DNA of 64,000 bases from Byssothecium circinans. Its lineage: Eukaryota; Ascomycota; Dothideomycetes; Pleosporales; Massarinaceae. The notes below the pieces were generated by a model, which was not told the origin of the DNA, ran no database searches, and saw only the letters and a program-made list of their open reading frames with translations. Both the position numbers and the translations under genes were made by a program. Location: positions 686,864-750,863 of the forward strand of contig ML976993.1 in NCBI GenBank assembly GCA_010015675.1, in the 5' to 3' direction. Numbering within the stretch: the stretch's first letter is position 1; each line of letters begins with the position of its first letter. Positions 21,033 through 30,554 of this stretch are shown piece after piece.

Positions 21033-22466
21033 CTATGTCTTGGCCTTGGAGTCGTTAGTACCATCAGTTCCACCTTCCTTCTCATTGAACTTGGCCGTGG
21101 CCTTCTTCTCCGCTTTCCTAGCCTTTTGCTTCTCCTTCTTCTCCGCCTTTGCTTTGAGGCTCCTACACCTATTACGCCGCCCACTTTTCACAACAGCTTC
21201 ATCTTTGACGCCATCATACTCCGCCGTTTGATCATCCTTAGTGTCTGTACTCTCCCCCTTCTCCTTCTCTTCATTCTCACTTCGCCTAGCTTCCTCCTCC
21301 GCCCCCTCCTTCTGCTGCTCCATGAAAAACTTCTCCAACTCTGCCACCTCTTTTTGCTGCGCCATCTGCGCCACGAACTTGGTATGCAACGACCGCTCCA
21401 GGTCATTCACGCATTTATCAAACTGTTCTTCCACTAGTTCTTCTCCAATCTGCTCCCTCAACTTCCCAATCATATGTATGGCGCCACCGTGGTAAGCGGC
21501 CAGGTTAGTCCGACTGTTGTTAATGATCTGTAGGATTTTCTCTGGGTTCTCATTCCAATCGCAACTCCACTCGGCGAGAAACTTGATGGTGTTTGGGCCA
21601 CACAGTGCGGTCAGCTCAGGTGTGCGCTTCTCGTGGAGACTGCGGTAGACGTATGCTATTCCACCCACGATCTTTTTGAAAATCGACTGGTTGTAGTCGT
21701 AGACCTCCTCATCCCACTCCGGCCACTTAAAATACTGAAAGCGTTCACCTTGTTTGGTTATCGTCGCATTTGGCAAGCCCCCTGGGAGAATTTCTGGCGT
21801 CTCTATGCGTTCATCGCTATTGCCTTCACTCGGTATCTCTTGCAGGCTATTCTCGTCGGTACTATTCGTCCCGTCGCGTAGGGGATCGTCTTCGAGCTCG
21901 CTTGGTACTTCGGCTTCCGATGTCCCATCAGGGACGGACGTTGGATTATCCTCCAGTGGGTCGGAAATAGGCTCTTTCGAAGCTTCCGTGAGCTCGACGC
22001 TGTTGGGAACGCTTGATTCCTCCGTTGAGGGGCCTTCTTGGTTGGCAGTGTCCACGTTTCCTTCACTCGAAGTCGCTTCCGGCACAGCAGGTTTGCCGGC
22101 TGGCGTCATGGCTTCCTCCGGCATAGTTTTCTTCTCGTTCTCCTCTTCAACCTCTATTTCTGGGCCGCCTAAAAGTGCCAGGTAATTTTCTATAACTTTT
22201 CGCGGGGGGTGATTGCCGAAGGTGCTTGTCGTATCCAAAGGAAGCAACGCTGCGTAAATGGATGGGTAATAGGGACTGGCCGCGAGATTCGAATCGGTGA
22301 TTGCCTCTACGTGAGGAGCGTCGCGCGAGACACTCTGTTCTCCTGTTATGTCCCTCGCCCACTCAGCGGCTTGCCAGGTTGTGCTGATTTCGGAGCTCAG
22401 GCAAGTGGGGTCCGTTACCGCACGTGTGGTCTCTGTTGGCGGAAAATGATCGGAATTTCGTAGCAT
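21033..22466 (-). CDS. Unknown protein with conserved core and charged coiled-coil tail
   Basis: Single-exon frame of 477 residues, no family recognised. Residues 1-100 are mixed. Residues about 105-230 are acidic and Ser/Thr/Pro-rich, probably disordered. Residues about 240-370 are the most protein-like: RFQYFKWPEWDEEVYDYN, then IKFLAEWSCDWNENPEKI. Residues about 370-477 are a Glu/Lys-rich coiled coil ending in a strongly basic KAEKKEKQKARKAEKK stretch that could act as a nuclear or RNA-binding segment. The core has faint likeness to the next minus-strand gene (23309-24077): each has an aromatic F-x-(A/W)-x-W-x-x-D-W block after a helix, so the two might be distant relatives. Confidence 0.65.
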   Translation of the reverse strand: MLRNSDHFPPTETTRAVTDPTCLSSEISTTWQAAEWARDITGEQSVSRDAPHVEAITDSNLAASPYYPSIYAALLPLDTTSTFGNHPPRKVIENYLALLGGPEIEVEEENEKKTMPEEAMTPAGKPAVPEATSSEGNVDTANQEGPSTEESSVPNSVELTEASKEPISDPLEDNPTSVPDGTSEAEVPSELEDDPLRDGTNSTDENSLQEIPSEGNSDERIETPEILPGGLPNATITKQGERFQYFKWPEWDEEVYDYNQSIFKKIVGGIAYVYRSLHEKRTPELTALCGPNTIKFLAEWSCDWNENPEKILQIINNSRTNLAAYHGGAIHMIGKLREQIGEELVEEQFDKCVNDLERSLHTKFVAQMAQQKEVAELEKFFMEQQKEGAEEEARRSENEEKEKGESTDTKDDQTAEYDGVKDEAVVKSGRRNRCRSLKAKAEKKEKQKARKAEKKATAKFNEKEGGTDGTNDSKAKT

Positions 22467-23308
22467 GAGGCGACGTGAAGATGAGGGTGAGGTGCCCTAG
22501 GATCTGTCTTGAAGGCTTCTCTGTTGTTTGTTCGGTGTCCTTGGTTAGGTGCGAGGTTCAATCAGGCAGAAGAGGCGGCGGCGGCGGCGGGCAGTTAGAT
22601 TTATAGCAGGCAGTATGCAAACAGCTTGCTGGCCAGTGTTCGAATTGCGATGCACGTGAGAATTGCAGGTGAGGGAGTTCGGGGAAGTTGTTTGTTCAGC
22701 GCAGCGGGCAGTCGGCGGGGTAACGGAAGAGAGAAACGAAAAAAGGACGTTGCAAGCACGACTAAGAATGCAGTATCGGTTAAGTTGGAAAGATAGTCTG
22801 GAATAAAAACACGGTCGTATACGTTTCTGGAACCATAATTCGTGGCGCTCGTACATCGCCAGTCGACATTCAAGACAAAACGGAAGGGGAAAGCGGTATC
22901 TGATATTAAAAAGCGAGGGTACCACGTCAAAGCACCATTCAATCAGGTGACCAAAATCCTTAGCCAATGTGACTCCCAAATTAATGATCACGAAAGCCCC
23001 CATAATGGAACAATCGCACTTGGAGATGTATGTGCATATAATGAGCCATGGAAACACTCCAAACCATCGCTAGTCTCATTGATCCTCATTATAAAGTTGG
23101 GATCGCGAAGCCTTCTGCAGAAAGAGTTAGCCACTTTGCGTCAGACTTCATCATCCATGGCGAATACTCCCCTTTGCCTTAACCGATGCTACCCACCGTA
23201 GTAATTCGAGTAGGAAAAGTTCCATGATTCACAAGATTCTACCCCAACACTCACTTGTTTCCGACTCCAATCTCCTTGCGCCTTTCTCTTCTATCCCCCT
23301 CAATTCCC
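22467..23308. other. Intergenic with GGC trinucleotide repeat
   Basis: A (GGC) run of about six units lies at 22574-22591. A 170-codon minus-strand frame covers 22545-23057 but its composition is not protein-like. No gene called. Confidence 0.4.
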
Positions 23309-24077
23309 TTATTGTTCCTTGACATAGACTGTCCTACACACTTCCTCCCCGCAGCAACAACACCTGGAGGCCTCTGGCTTCACTCCCTTCGCCTTCATTT
23401 TCCTCTCATAAGCTCCGAAATTCCACTGGTCAATCCTCTCCACACACTCCTGCAACCCCAAATGCGCACCTGCAATTCCCGGTTGAACTAGCTTCTTAAG
23501 GCGCTCCACATTCAATCTCGTGCCTATCCTGAAGCTTCTGAGTGTGTCAACGTTTCCACTTACCACTTTCTCAAAGCGGTCCCGCGGCCTCAAACTTGCC
23601 TTCCAATCCCATGCTATAAAATCTGCGAGGATTCTGGGAGCGGGAATTCCACGTTCGTGAAGTTCCTTCTCTATGTGAGGAATGACCGTAGTGAAGATAT
23701 GCGTTGCGCCGTCGATATAAGCTTGAACATGTTCAACGACACCAGACCCGGTAGGTACAGCAGGAAGGATTGAAAGTTGGATCTTGGAGAGCTCCGACTC
23801 CAGTGTGTCGAGATACTCGTCTGTGTCACCGTATACCATCTCTTGTTCACTAGCTGGCCCCTCAAAACCGCGCCAAATCCAGAGTGCGACAAGGTCATAG
23901 TTTCCCACCCTCCACAGCGTCATCTTGATCCGCAGAAACTCATGCTGTATGCAGCATTCAAACGCATCCCACAGCCAGCCGACCGTTTCCTGCGTGTGCT
24001 CCTTCGCGATGACGTCGTTCATGTATGTGATGACATGCTGTAATCCCGCATGGAAGCGGTTTAGATTCGAGTAATTT
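23309..24077 (-). CDS. Unknown alpha-helical protein, 5' end unresolved
   Basis: The main exon encodes at least 237 residues from MNDVIAKEHTQ, and the frame stays open upstream to about 24087, with NYSNLNRFHAGLQHVITY preceding that Met, so the gene is probably longer. A frame on 24125-24338 (ILSRLKVDSKTITAV) may be an upstream exon, but no junction with agreeing phase could be fixed by eye. The protein is helical and Trp-rich (GWLWDAFECCIQHEF, LVALWIWRGFEG, LADFIAWDWKASLRP). It ends in a cysteine cluster, RCCCCGEEVC, that may bind metal. No family recognised. Confidence 0.55.
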
Positions 24078-24822
24078 CTGGCTAGCGCTGAGGCCCGGTT
24101 TCACAATGAGGACTGCTGTGATGGTTTTGGAGTCGACCTTGAGCCTAGAAAGGATTGCACTGGCGTGTATACCCAAAGGCTCCGGCATGCAAGTCTCTTT
24201 GAAGCAACGGATGACCCAATACAAACACAAATCGTAGCCTGTTCCCTGGGATAGACTGCGGACCACATTTGGAAAAGGACACCACTGGATTGGGGGGTGA
24301 GCAGATGCGGCTATTTTAGAATGACGGGAAACTAACAAACGGCAAGGCCGTTGGCATAGAAGAAGTTAGCTGGCTATTTGTAGCAGAAACGCCGCTCTGC
24401 TTGCTCGAAGTATCTTCTGGCTTGCATTGCGATAGGCTCACGTGTATAGCAAGATAGCATATGACTTCCTCCAAAAGCTGACGTACAACTCTGAGTCAAA
24501 GGCCTCGCAACGCCCTCCACGGTGTAGATTTGGTGAATCGTTGTGTAGATCTAGGCCCAATACTTTGTGTCGAAGATGATTTTCGACTTCCTACAAACCA
24601 TATTTAGCGGACACAAAGTCATACCCTTCGAAAGAGTAGCAAAAGACGATGTACTCGCACTGGAGGTAGACTCATACATACTCTGAGAGACTATCTCGAT
24701 ACGCTTCCTCAGAGTCATACCTGATGACGCATAGGTCACTATAAAAGGAGCTCCAACACGCATTCACCTGCACACCTTCTATTCCCAGCCGTTCTTCGAA
24801 GCCTTTACAATAACCACGACCA
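24078..24822. other. Intergenic / possible upstream exon and divergent promoter
   Basis: May include a 5' exon of the minus-strand gene within 24125-24338. The right part holds the TATA-containing promoter of the small plus-strand gene. Nothing else seen. Confidence 0.35.
24740..24746 (+). promoter_or_regulatory. TATA box of small cysteine-rich gene
   Basis: TATAAAA lies 83 nt before the ATG at 24823, a normal fungal spacing. It supports the downstream 120-codon frame being a real gene. Confidence 0.5.
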
Positions 24823-25185
24823 TTGACCCATTCAAATCGAAACTCGAACTTCTTGCCAACCCTCCCCAAGCGCGAAATGTCAGACAACAGCGCCACAAAT
24901 TCGCAGGGGCTGCACCGATTTGTAGCGCCTTTACGTCGAGCTACTGGGCGCACGCCTCAAGGCTCCTCGGCGCCCGTGGATCGACTTAACAACATGACCA
25001 ACTACGGCCCTTGCGCAAACCTATCGTGCAGCAATATGAGGTGTGAGAATTTCGACTATTGTTTTGATTGTTGCGCCGAACAGCAGCAAGGTCTACATAT
25101 TCATACCAAAGAGCTTTCTGAAGAAGAAGTGGAGAAGGAGAAGGCAGACGACAGAGCGGCCAAAGCCGCACAGGGAAGGAGGTAG
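24823..25185 (+). CDS. Small cysteine-rich protein
   Basis: Unrecognised 120-residue protein, one exon. The start may be the ATG at 24823 or an in-frame ATG at 24877 (MSDNSATNSQ). The centre has the cysteine cluster PCANLSCSNMRCENF followed by CFDCCAEQQQ, a spacing suggestive of a small zinc-binding fold; no signal peptide is present. The tail is Glu/Lys-rich and probably helical. A TATA box precedes it. An antisense frame over 24672-24953 was judged a shadow. Confidence 0.55.
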   Translation: MTHSNRNSNFLPTLPKREMSDNSATNSQGLHRFVAPLRRATGRTPQGSSAPVDRLNNMTNYGPCANLSCSNMRCENFDYCFDCCAEQQQGLHIHTKELSEEEVEKEKADDRAAKAAQGRR

Positions 25186-25252
25186 GGGGTAATTGTGCCG
25201 ATAGGGCGTGCGGATGTCGGGGCGTTCATAGGCATGAGCGTTTTTGGGTGTT

Positions 25253-25497
25253 GGGCGGAGCTGATGAGTGGGTACCGTGGAGTCATATTGTTTCACTGTA
25301 CTCTTTCCTATCTCTTTTTGTTCTATTTTAGCTTTGGGTGGGGCTGATGGGTGGATGGCGTGTTCTCATAGTGTTTTACTCTGCTCTTTTTTAGTTTCAT
25401 TCTGTTGTCTTCTATTTGTAGGTGGGGCTGGTGGTTGGACGGGTGTCCTGGTAATGCTTGACTGTACTGTTTCCCATCTCTTTTGTTCACTGTAGTT
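25253..25497 (+). repeat. Three degenerate tandem copies of a ~77-85 bp unit
   Basis: Units begin at 25253, 25336 and 25421, each opening with a GGGYGGRGCTGRTGRKTGG-like G-rich block, then a T/C-rich block containing actgtact, ending in TTTAG, TGTAG or CTGTAG. Copies have diverged strongly. The array lies 70 bp after the stop of the small cysteine-rich gene. Confidence 0.55.
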
Positions 25498-26321
25498 ATT
25501 CCATAGGGAGACTAGATGAATTTGAATCGTGTCTGCGCTAAATCTTCTACTGTCGTTGCGGAATAAAGGCTTCTTAGGACACCTAGAGAGATGGAGAGCT
25601 AACGAAATATTCTTCCTTGAAGTCATTTCCGCTTCGTGTTGATACACTGGCATGGACGAAATTGCGTAGGTGACTCAGTGCGCACATGCACTGGCATCGG
25701 GGCCAATATCCATGCGTGATTAAGCTTCATCTAGCCACGCTGTTGTAGACGGGGTTTTGGGCATGAATTCAACCATTTTGTCGTATCAACTGCTCAACTT
25801 CGCACCCAAGGGCCCCGATCGTAGCCCTAATCCCTGTCTGGGAAATGGCTCCTCAAAGCTCCTAATCGAATGTAGCTTTGTGCTCGCTCCACCTCGAGTT
25901 CAGCGTCACTGACATGACTCCAAAGCTGAAACTTCGTACAACACGACGCCGCACCATAATGACGCTTATATTTGCTCAGCCGCTTGCAATCATAGGGGTA
26001 ATTGTGTTTGGAGACATGGCACTCCAGTACACCATGCTCTTTGATAACGAAGCTTCAGTGTACTGGTGACGAATGTGTACTGGTGACGAATGTGTACTGC
26101 ATGCTCGAGTAATTTCCCACGAAGAGGCGCGAAGATAAGAAGATAAAAACAACAACAAAGATCTGCATAACTTGTGAGGTAAATGAACAGAGAGACCCTC
26201 AGTACGTTTACAAAAGAGTACCTCTAAGGTGGCATGGCAGTGATAGCGATGCTGCGGCAAAGAGAACTGACGTCTAAAAAGGCCTCGGCTAGACGTTCTT
26301 ATTTCGGCAATACCTTCCCTA
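25498..26321. other. Intergenic left flank of the transposon
   Basis: No gene supported. Holds a 17-bp direct repeat described separately. TA at 26320-26321 is the left copy of the transposon target duplication. Confidence 0.4.
26058..26099 (+). repeat. 17-bp direct repeat, 2.5 copies
   Basis: The unit gtgtactggtgacgaat occurs at 26058-26074 and 26075-26091, with a partial third copy to 26099. The full copies are identical, so the duplication is recent. Confidence 0.85.
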
Positions 26322-26368
26322 CCGTGCCCGTGCGCGCAGCGACCCACGTCGCGCAACGATCCACGAAC
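26322..26368 (+). repeat. Left terminal inverted repeat of transposon
   Basis: Begins CCGTGCCCGTGCGCGCAGCG and ends at CCACGAAC. Pairs with 28397-28443 with one mismatch at position 6. Confidence 0.95.
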
Positions 26369-26419
26369 ACCAAAACACCAGACAAATCCTAAACTTCAAC
26401 GCGTCGTAACTCTACCACT

Positions 26420-28291
26420 ATGGCACCAATCGACGACGCGCTTACAGCAAACAAATCGCTGGAACCAGGAGAACACTTCTCATATAGGGCAATTGCTCGT
26501 CAGTTCAATGTGCCGCACAGTACGCTGTCCCGAAGACACCAAGGTCGTCAGCGCCCACGGGAAGCTAAGGATACCGATCAACACAAACTCAACCCACAGC
26601 AAGAGTTAGAGCTTGTGAGCTATATTAAAGACCTTACAAAGAGAGGGCTGCCTCCTACAAGAGAGATGATACAAAATTTCGCATCCTCGATAGCCACAGA
26701 GCCCGTGAGCGACGCTTGGGTTACCCGCTTTCTTGACCGACATGGCCACCATCTCATCTCTAAATAGACATCTGGAATTGACTCTCTCCGCCACAACGCT
26801 GATTCAAACATCAAGTATAAGCTATACTTTGACTTGCTACATTAGAAGATAAAGCAGTACGACATACAGCCGCGCCACACCTATAATATGGACGAGAAGG
26901 GCTTTATAATAGGTATAACAGGACGCTCAAAACGAGTGTTCAGTCGTCAGATGTGGGAGCGAAAAGAGGTGCAGGCGGCACTCCAAGATGGCTCTCGTGA
27001 ATGGATCACCCTCTTAGCAGCTGTCTGCGCTGATGGGGAGGCTCTGCCGCTGGGTCTTATCTATGCGGCTTCATCAGGGACACTGCAATTAAGCTGGGTG
27101 GCCGATATTAAAGCTAGGAAACATGAGGTCTTTATGGCTTCATCTCCCTCAGGTTGGAGTAACAACGACGTTGGGTTAGCATGGCTTGAATAGGTCTTTG
27201 ATCGCTGCATAAAGCAGAAAGCGCGACGAGCATGGTGACTCCTCATCCTTAACGGCCATAGGAGCCACTTAACGCAAGATTTTATCAACTACTGCGACTC
27301 CCATCGTATACTCCTAGCTGTGTTTCCCCCTCACTCCACCCATACGCTTCAACCTCTTGACGTAGTCCTGTTTAAACCTCTCTCCACCGCCTACTCTAAG
27401 GAGCTCTCCACCCACCTCCAAAGGAGCCAAGGGCTAGTACTAGTCAAGAAGGGAGACTTCTTCCTACTGTTCTAGAGAGCGTGGGAGTCCTCCTTTAAGA
27501 CAGAGACTATCCTTAAGTCGTTTGAAGCTACTAGTATATGGCCTATGGACCCAGAGGTTATACTTAAACGCTTCACCCAGGAGGAGTCTAAGGAGCAGGA
27601 TGAAGATAAAGCAGGTCCTTCAGCTCTCAAGGAGAGCGACTGGCGTCAGATGGACCGTCTCATACGCTCTGCCATAAAGGATAAAGGCGCAAAGGAGTTA
27701 AAGTAGCTAAGTCTCTCTCTCCACCAACTCTAGGTCCAAAACGAGCTACTATACCATGAGAATGACGGGCTAAGAGAGGCGCTTACTGCTAAGGAGAAGC
27801 ATAAGAAGCGTGGCAAACCTCTTGACTTGCAGCAGCGAGAGGAGTATCATGGAGGAGCTGTCTTCTGGTCTCCGCGCAAGATCAGAGAGGCACGAGCACG
27901 AGAGACAGTAAAGCAGAGAGAGGAGCATGAGGAGCAGCTTGCAAAGGCTAACAGGAAGGAGCTCGCTGCTGCTGCCAAGCTCTATAGAGAGCAGCAGGCT
28001 CAGGAGAGACGTGTGGCGAGAGAGGCAGCCAAGGTGGTGAGGGAGAGGGAGAAGGCTGAGAAAGAGGCCGCGCGCGCTGCTCGAATTGAAGCCCAAAACA
28101 CCAAGAGAGCATCTCAAACTGCCCAAAAGGGTAAGCGCAAAACTTCAGGTCCTCCTCCATCAAAGCATAAGCGCCAGAGACGCAGTGGCGGCTCTGCAGC
28201 TGTCGCGGCGTCCCCAGAAGCTACACCAGCTGCTCCACCTAAAGTCAACTCTCGTGGCCGTACTATCAACCTTCCGCGCAAATATAAATAG
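26420..28291 (+). pseudogene. pogo/Fot1 transposase pseudogene
   Basis: A single frame of about 620 codons broken by seven in-frame stops (after HHLISK, FDLLH, AWLE, RRAW, FFLLF, AKELK and LHQL). Six are TAG and one TGA. Residues 15-115 are the helix-turn-helix DNA-binding part, including YRAIARQFNVPHSTLSRR. The DDE_1 nuclease follows, with first Asp in YNMDEKGF and third in QPLDVVLFKPL. The expected second Asp is Asn in LILNGHRSH, so catalysis would be lost even without the stops. The C-terminal part is a Lys/Glu/Arg-rich coiled coil with a basic tail. Each stop is one C-to-T (or G-to-A) step from a plausible Gln, Trp or Arg codon, the pattern left by RIP. Confidence 0.93.
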
Positions 28292-28396
28292 TACAAATTG
28301 ATCGCAAGCGTTACTTTATTACTCCACTAAAAGATCTCGTGATAATAGCTATTGTGGGTGGCTTAATAACCTCATCTTTGAAGTGGTGAGCATGTT

Positions 28397-28443
28397 GTTC
28401 GTGGATCGTTGCGCGACGTGGGTCGCTGCGCGCACGGCCACGG
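28397..28443 (-). repeat. Right terminal inverted repeat of transposon
   Basis: The reverse complement begins CCGTGGCCGTGCGCGCAGCG, matching the left end except one base. Followed by TA at 28444-28445. Confidence 0.95.
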
Positions 28444-28824
28444 TACAAGCTCGCTCCCCCACGTCCCAACCCCGCGGAAATGGTTCAGTAGCAGAGATAA
28501 GCTACCCAACTGTGCTCCACAAAACATCATCCAGGGGGGATACTGTATCTAATAATCCGCTCGAACCTGGAGCTTCCACACTAACGCGATTCCTACGGCT
28601 AGTTCCTAAGTTCATCTTTCCGAGAGGGTGGGGTATCACGCAACAGCCAGCAGCCCTATCCGCGGAAAAGAAAAGAAAACATCAGAACAAAATTCAAAGA
28701 ACACCATCGCATTACATCAACGACAATCCACGCCGCATACCCCCATAACCCAACAATCACGAATCCACAAAACAGCAAAACCCTCGACACTCCTCCCCAA
28801 CTCCCTCCCTCCCTCCTCCCCACA
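28444..28824. other. Intergenic right flank of transposon / leader
   Basis: The A/C-rich stretch from about 28660 to the next ATG looks like the leader of the DUF4202 gene. Nothing else seen. Confidence 0.4.
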
Positions 28825-29457
28825 ATGCCCTCTCCCACCCCCAACACCCCTCCGCCCTCCCAAACAACCCCAGAAACAACCTACTCAACGATCCTCTCGA
28901 AAATTGACGCCGCCCACGCCGAAGACCCCACAAAAACCACCCTCCCCTCAGGCGAACAAATCCCCTACGAACTCCTCTACGCCCAGAAAAGCACCGCTTT
29001 CCTAACCCAACGCTTCCCCCCCGCCTCCCCCGCACTCCGCCTCGCCGTCCGCGCCCAACACTTCCGCCGCTGGGAAGTCCCCCGCAGCACCTACCCGGCC
29101 GGTCGCGCCGGCTATCTCACCTGGCGCGCCTATCTCAAAACGCGGCAAGCCGACCTCGTGACTGCGCTGTGCCGGGAACACGACCTCCCCGAAGAAGTTA
29201 CGGAAAGAGTAGGGAAGTTGATGCGGAAAGAGGGGTTGAAGAATGACGAGGAGACGCAGGTGCTGGAGGATGTGGCGTGTTTAGTTTTCCTGGAGGATCA
29301 GTTTGCGGAGTTTGAGAGGGCGCATGATGAGGAGAAGATTGTGGGGATTCTGAGGAAGACGTGGGGGAAGATGACGGCGAGAGGGAGGGAGATGGCCATG
29401 GGGATTCCGATGGAGGGGAGGGCGAGGGAGGTTTTGAGGAAGGCGTTGGCGGGGTGA
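28825..29457 (+). CDS. DUF4202 domain protein
   Basis: Single-exon protein of 210 residues matching the DUF4202 family, found in bacteria and fungi without assigned function. Hallmarks seen in order: STILSKIDAAHAEDP, a P-x-ELLYAQKSTAFL helix, the conserved LAVRAQHFRRWEVPRSTYPA block with GRAGYLTWRAYL, and late LEDVACLVFLEDQF. The His/Arg/Asp-rich helices resemble HD-type metal-binding bundles, which hints at hydrolase chemistry, but that is inference. Full length and intact. Codon use in the first half is extremely C-rich and switches to G-ending codons in the second half. Confidence 0.85.
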   Translation: MPSPTPNTPPPSQTTPETTYSTILSKIDAAHAEDPTKTTLPSGEQIPYELLYAQKSTAFLTQRFPPASPALRLAVRAQHFRRWEVPRSTYPAGRAGYLTWRAYLKTRQADLVTALCREHDLPEEVTERVGKLMRKEGLKNDEETQVLEDVACLVFLEDQFAEFERAHDEEKIVGILRKTWGKMTARGREMAMGIPMEGRAREVLRKALAG

Positions 29458-29635
29458 GGGGGCTGGGAGGGCGATGGAGATGGGATGGATTTGATTGGGC
29501 TGGAAATATCACGTGTTTGTGGAGTTGGTACGTGTGTACATTTGGATAGGACGCTTTTATTCGTATTTAGGGCCTTTTAAACAAAGCCCAAATTCTGCAG
29601 AGTGGAGAATTGTCAGGTTTCATCCCCTCTATCAT

Positions 29636-29848
29636 CTAAGCCCCACCCTCCCTCTTAGCATACTCCTCCTCCATCCTCTCCTCATACGGCCTCTCCGCCT
29701 CCAGCTCTTGCGCGCTCTTCTCCGTATGCGTAGCGCTAGCCACCGACTGTGTCGACGGCTTCTCGACGTGGTGGGCCGTCTGCGCGGTCGCTGATGTGCT
29801 TGTTGCTGAGGTGGACTTGTCCGTTGTGGAGGGGAGGGGGACGGGCAT
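29636..29848 (-). CDS. Small Ser/Thr-rich protein
   Basis: A 70-residue frame with an N-terminal Ser/Thr/Ala-rich half and a charged C-terminus (ELEAERPYEERMEEEYAKRE). Composition and clean third-position bias suggest a real small gene, but no domain or intron supports it. Convergent with the DUF4202 gene. Confidence 0.45.
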   Translation of the reverse strand: MPVPLPSTTDKSTSATSTSATAQTAHHVEKPSTQSVASATHTEKSAQELEAERPYEERMEEEYAKREGGA

Positions 29849-30554
29849 TGTTGCGAAGGTTGGTGTGGGTTGTAGAGGGGAATTGGAGTTGTGTTGGTGG
29901 TGCGAGGTGAGAGGGTTTTTGGCTTTGGGGATTTGGATTTGGGTAGGATCGTGGTTGTGATGAAGGGTGGGATATATATTCTGGCTGGACTACGTCATTG
30001 TGGCGGTGCAGAATATGGCGCAAGCCTAAGGGCATCATAGCCATCATATGATGCGCCACATTCTGCATTCACATCCCTCGGCGGCTGCTTGTGGTGCTGG
30101 CTTAAATCGGCTCTCGTCGGCGAAAATCTATTTGAATAATGCAGATTATCTGCCCCTGAAGCTGGGTTCCTTCACAGGAAGGTCATCTTCGAAAACATGT
30201 CTCTTGAGTCTTCACTGACTTCAAGTTATACCATCGTATTCTTGGGAGTAGTTCATAAGTATACACATGTAGTCAATAACGAAACTTAGTATCTGCCATT
30301 GAAAAGAACCCATTCGCGTCTGCTCAGACTATCATAAAGGCCTCGACAAGCTTTCCGTTTGCGCCGTGAATTGCTAGATACAAACAAAATCAACACCCGC
30401 CGTAGCGTCACTAGAACAGCACAACACCGACACATTCTCCCCCGGAAGAAAAACGAGCCTCGAAGATACAACCACCTCTCATCCCCGCCACTCCCCGTCT
30501 TCCAAGCCGTACATTTCGCTTCCTCGGCGGCAACAAAAGTGACGCTAGGTATCC
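29849..30554. other. Intergenic with an inverted repeat
   Basis: Holds the hairpin-forming repeat at 30008-30066. No gene seen on either strand. Confidence 0.4.
30008..30066. repeat. Inverted repeat, 15-bp arms
   Basis: GCAGAATATGGCGCA (30008-30022) pairs with TGCGCCACATTCTGC (30052-30066) at 14 of 15 positions. The spacer contains a nested GCATCAT/ATGATGC pair. Could be a tiny foldback or MITE remnant. Confidence 0.6.

Larger units (their letters stand above)
26322..28443 (+). mobile_element. pogo/Fot1-type Tc1-mariner DNA transposon, inactivated
   Basis: A 2122-bp element bounded by 47-bp terminal inverted repeats that match at 46 of 47 positions and flanked by TA on both sides (26320-26321 and 28444-28445), the target duplication of this superfamily. 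The interior encodes one transposase broken by stops. Length and protein order (psq/CENP-B-like DNA-binding domain, then DDE nuclease) fit the fungal pogo/Fot1 group. The nearly perfect ends indicate a fairly young insertion, while the coding part shows RIP-like damage. Confidence 0.93.

Noticed and set aside
22545..23057. 170-codon minus-strand frame
   Set aside because: Cysteine and arginine-heavy random-looking sequence, runs through the GGC repeat, no splice partner or motif.
24672..24953. Minus-strand frame overlapping the small cysteine-rich gene
   Set aside because: The plus strand has a TATA box, a cysteine cluster and better composition.
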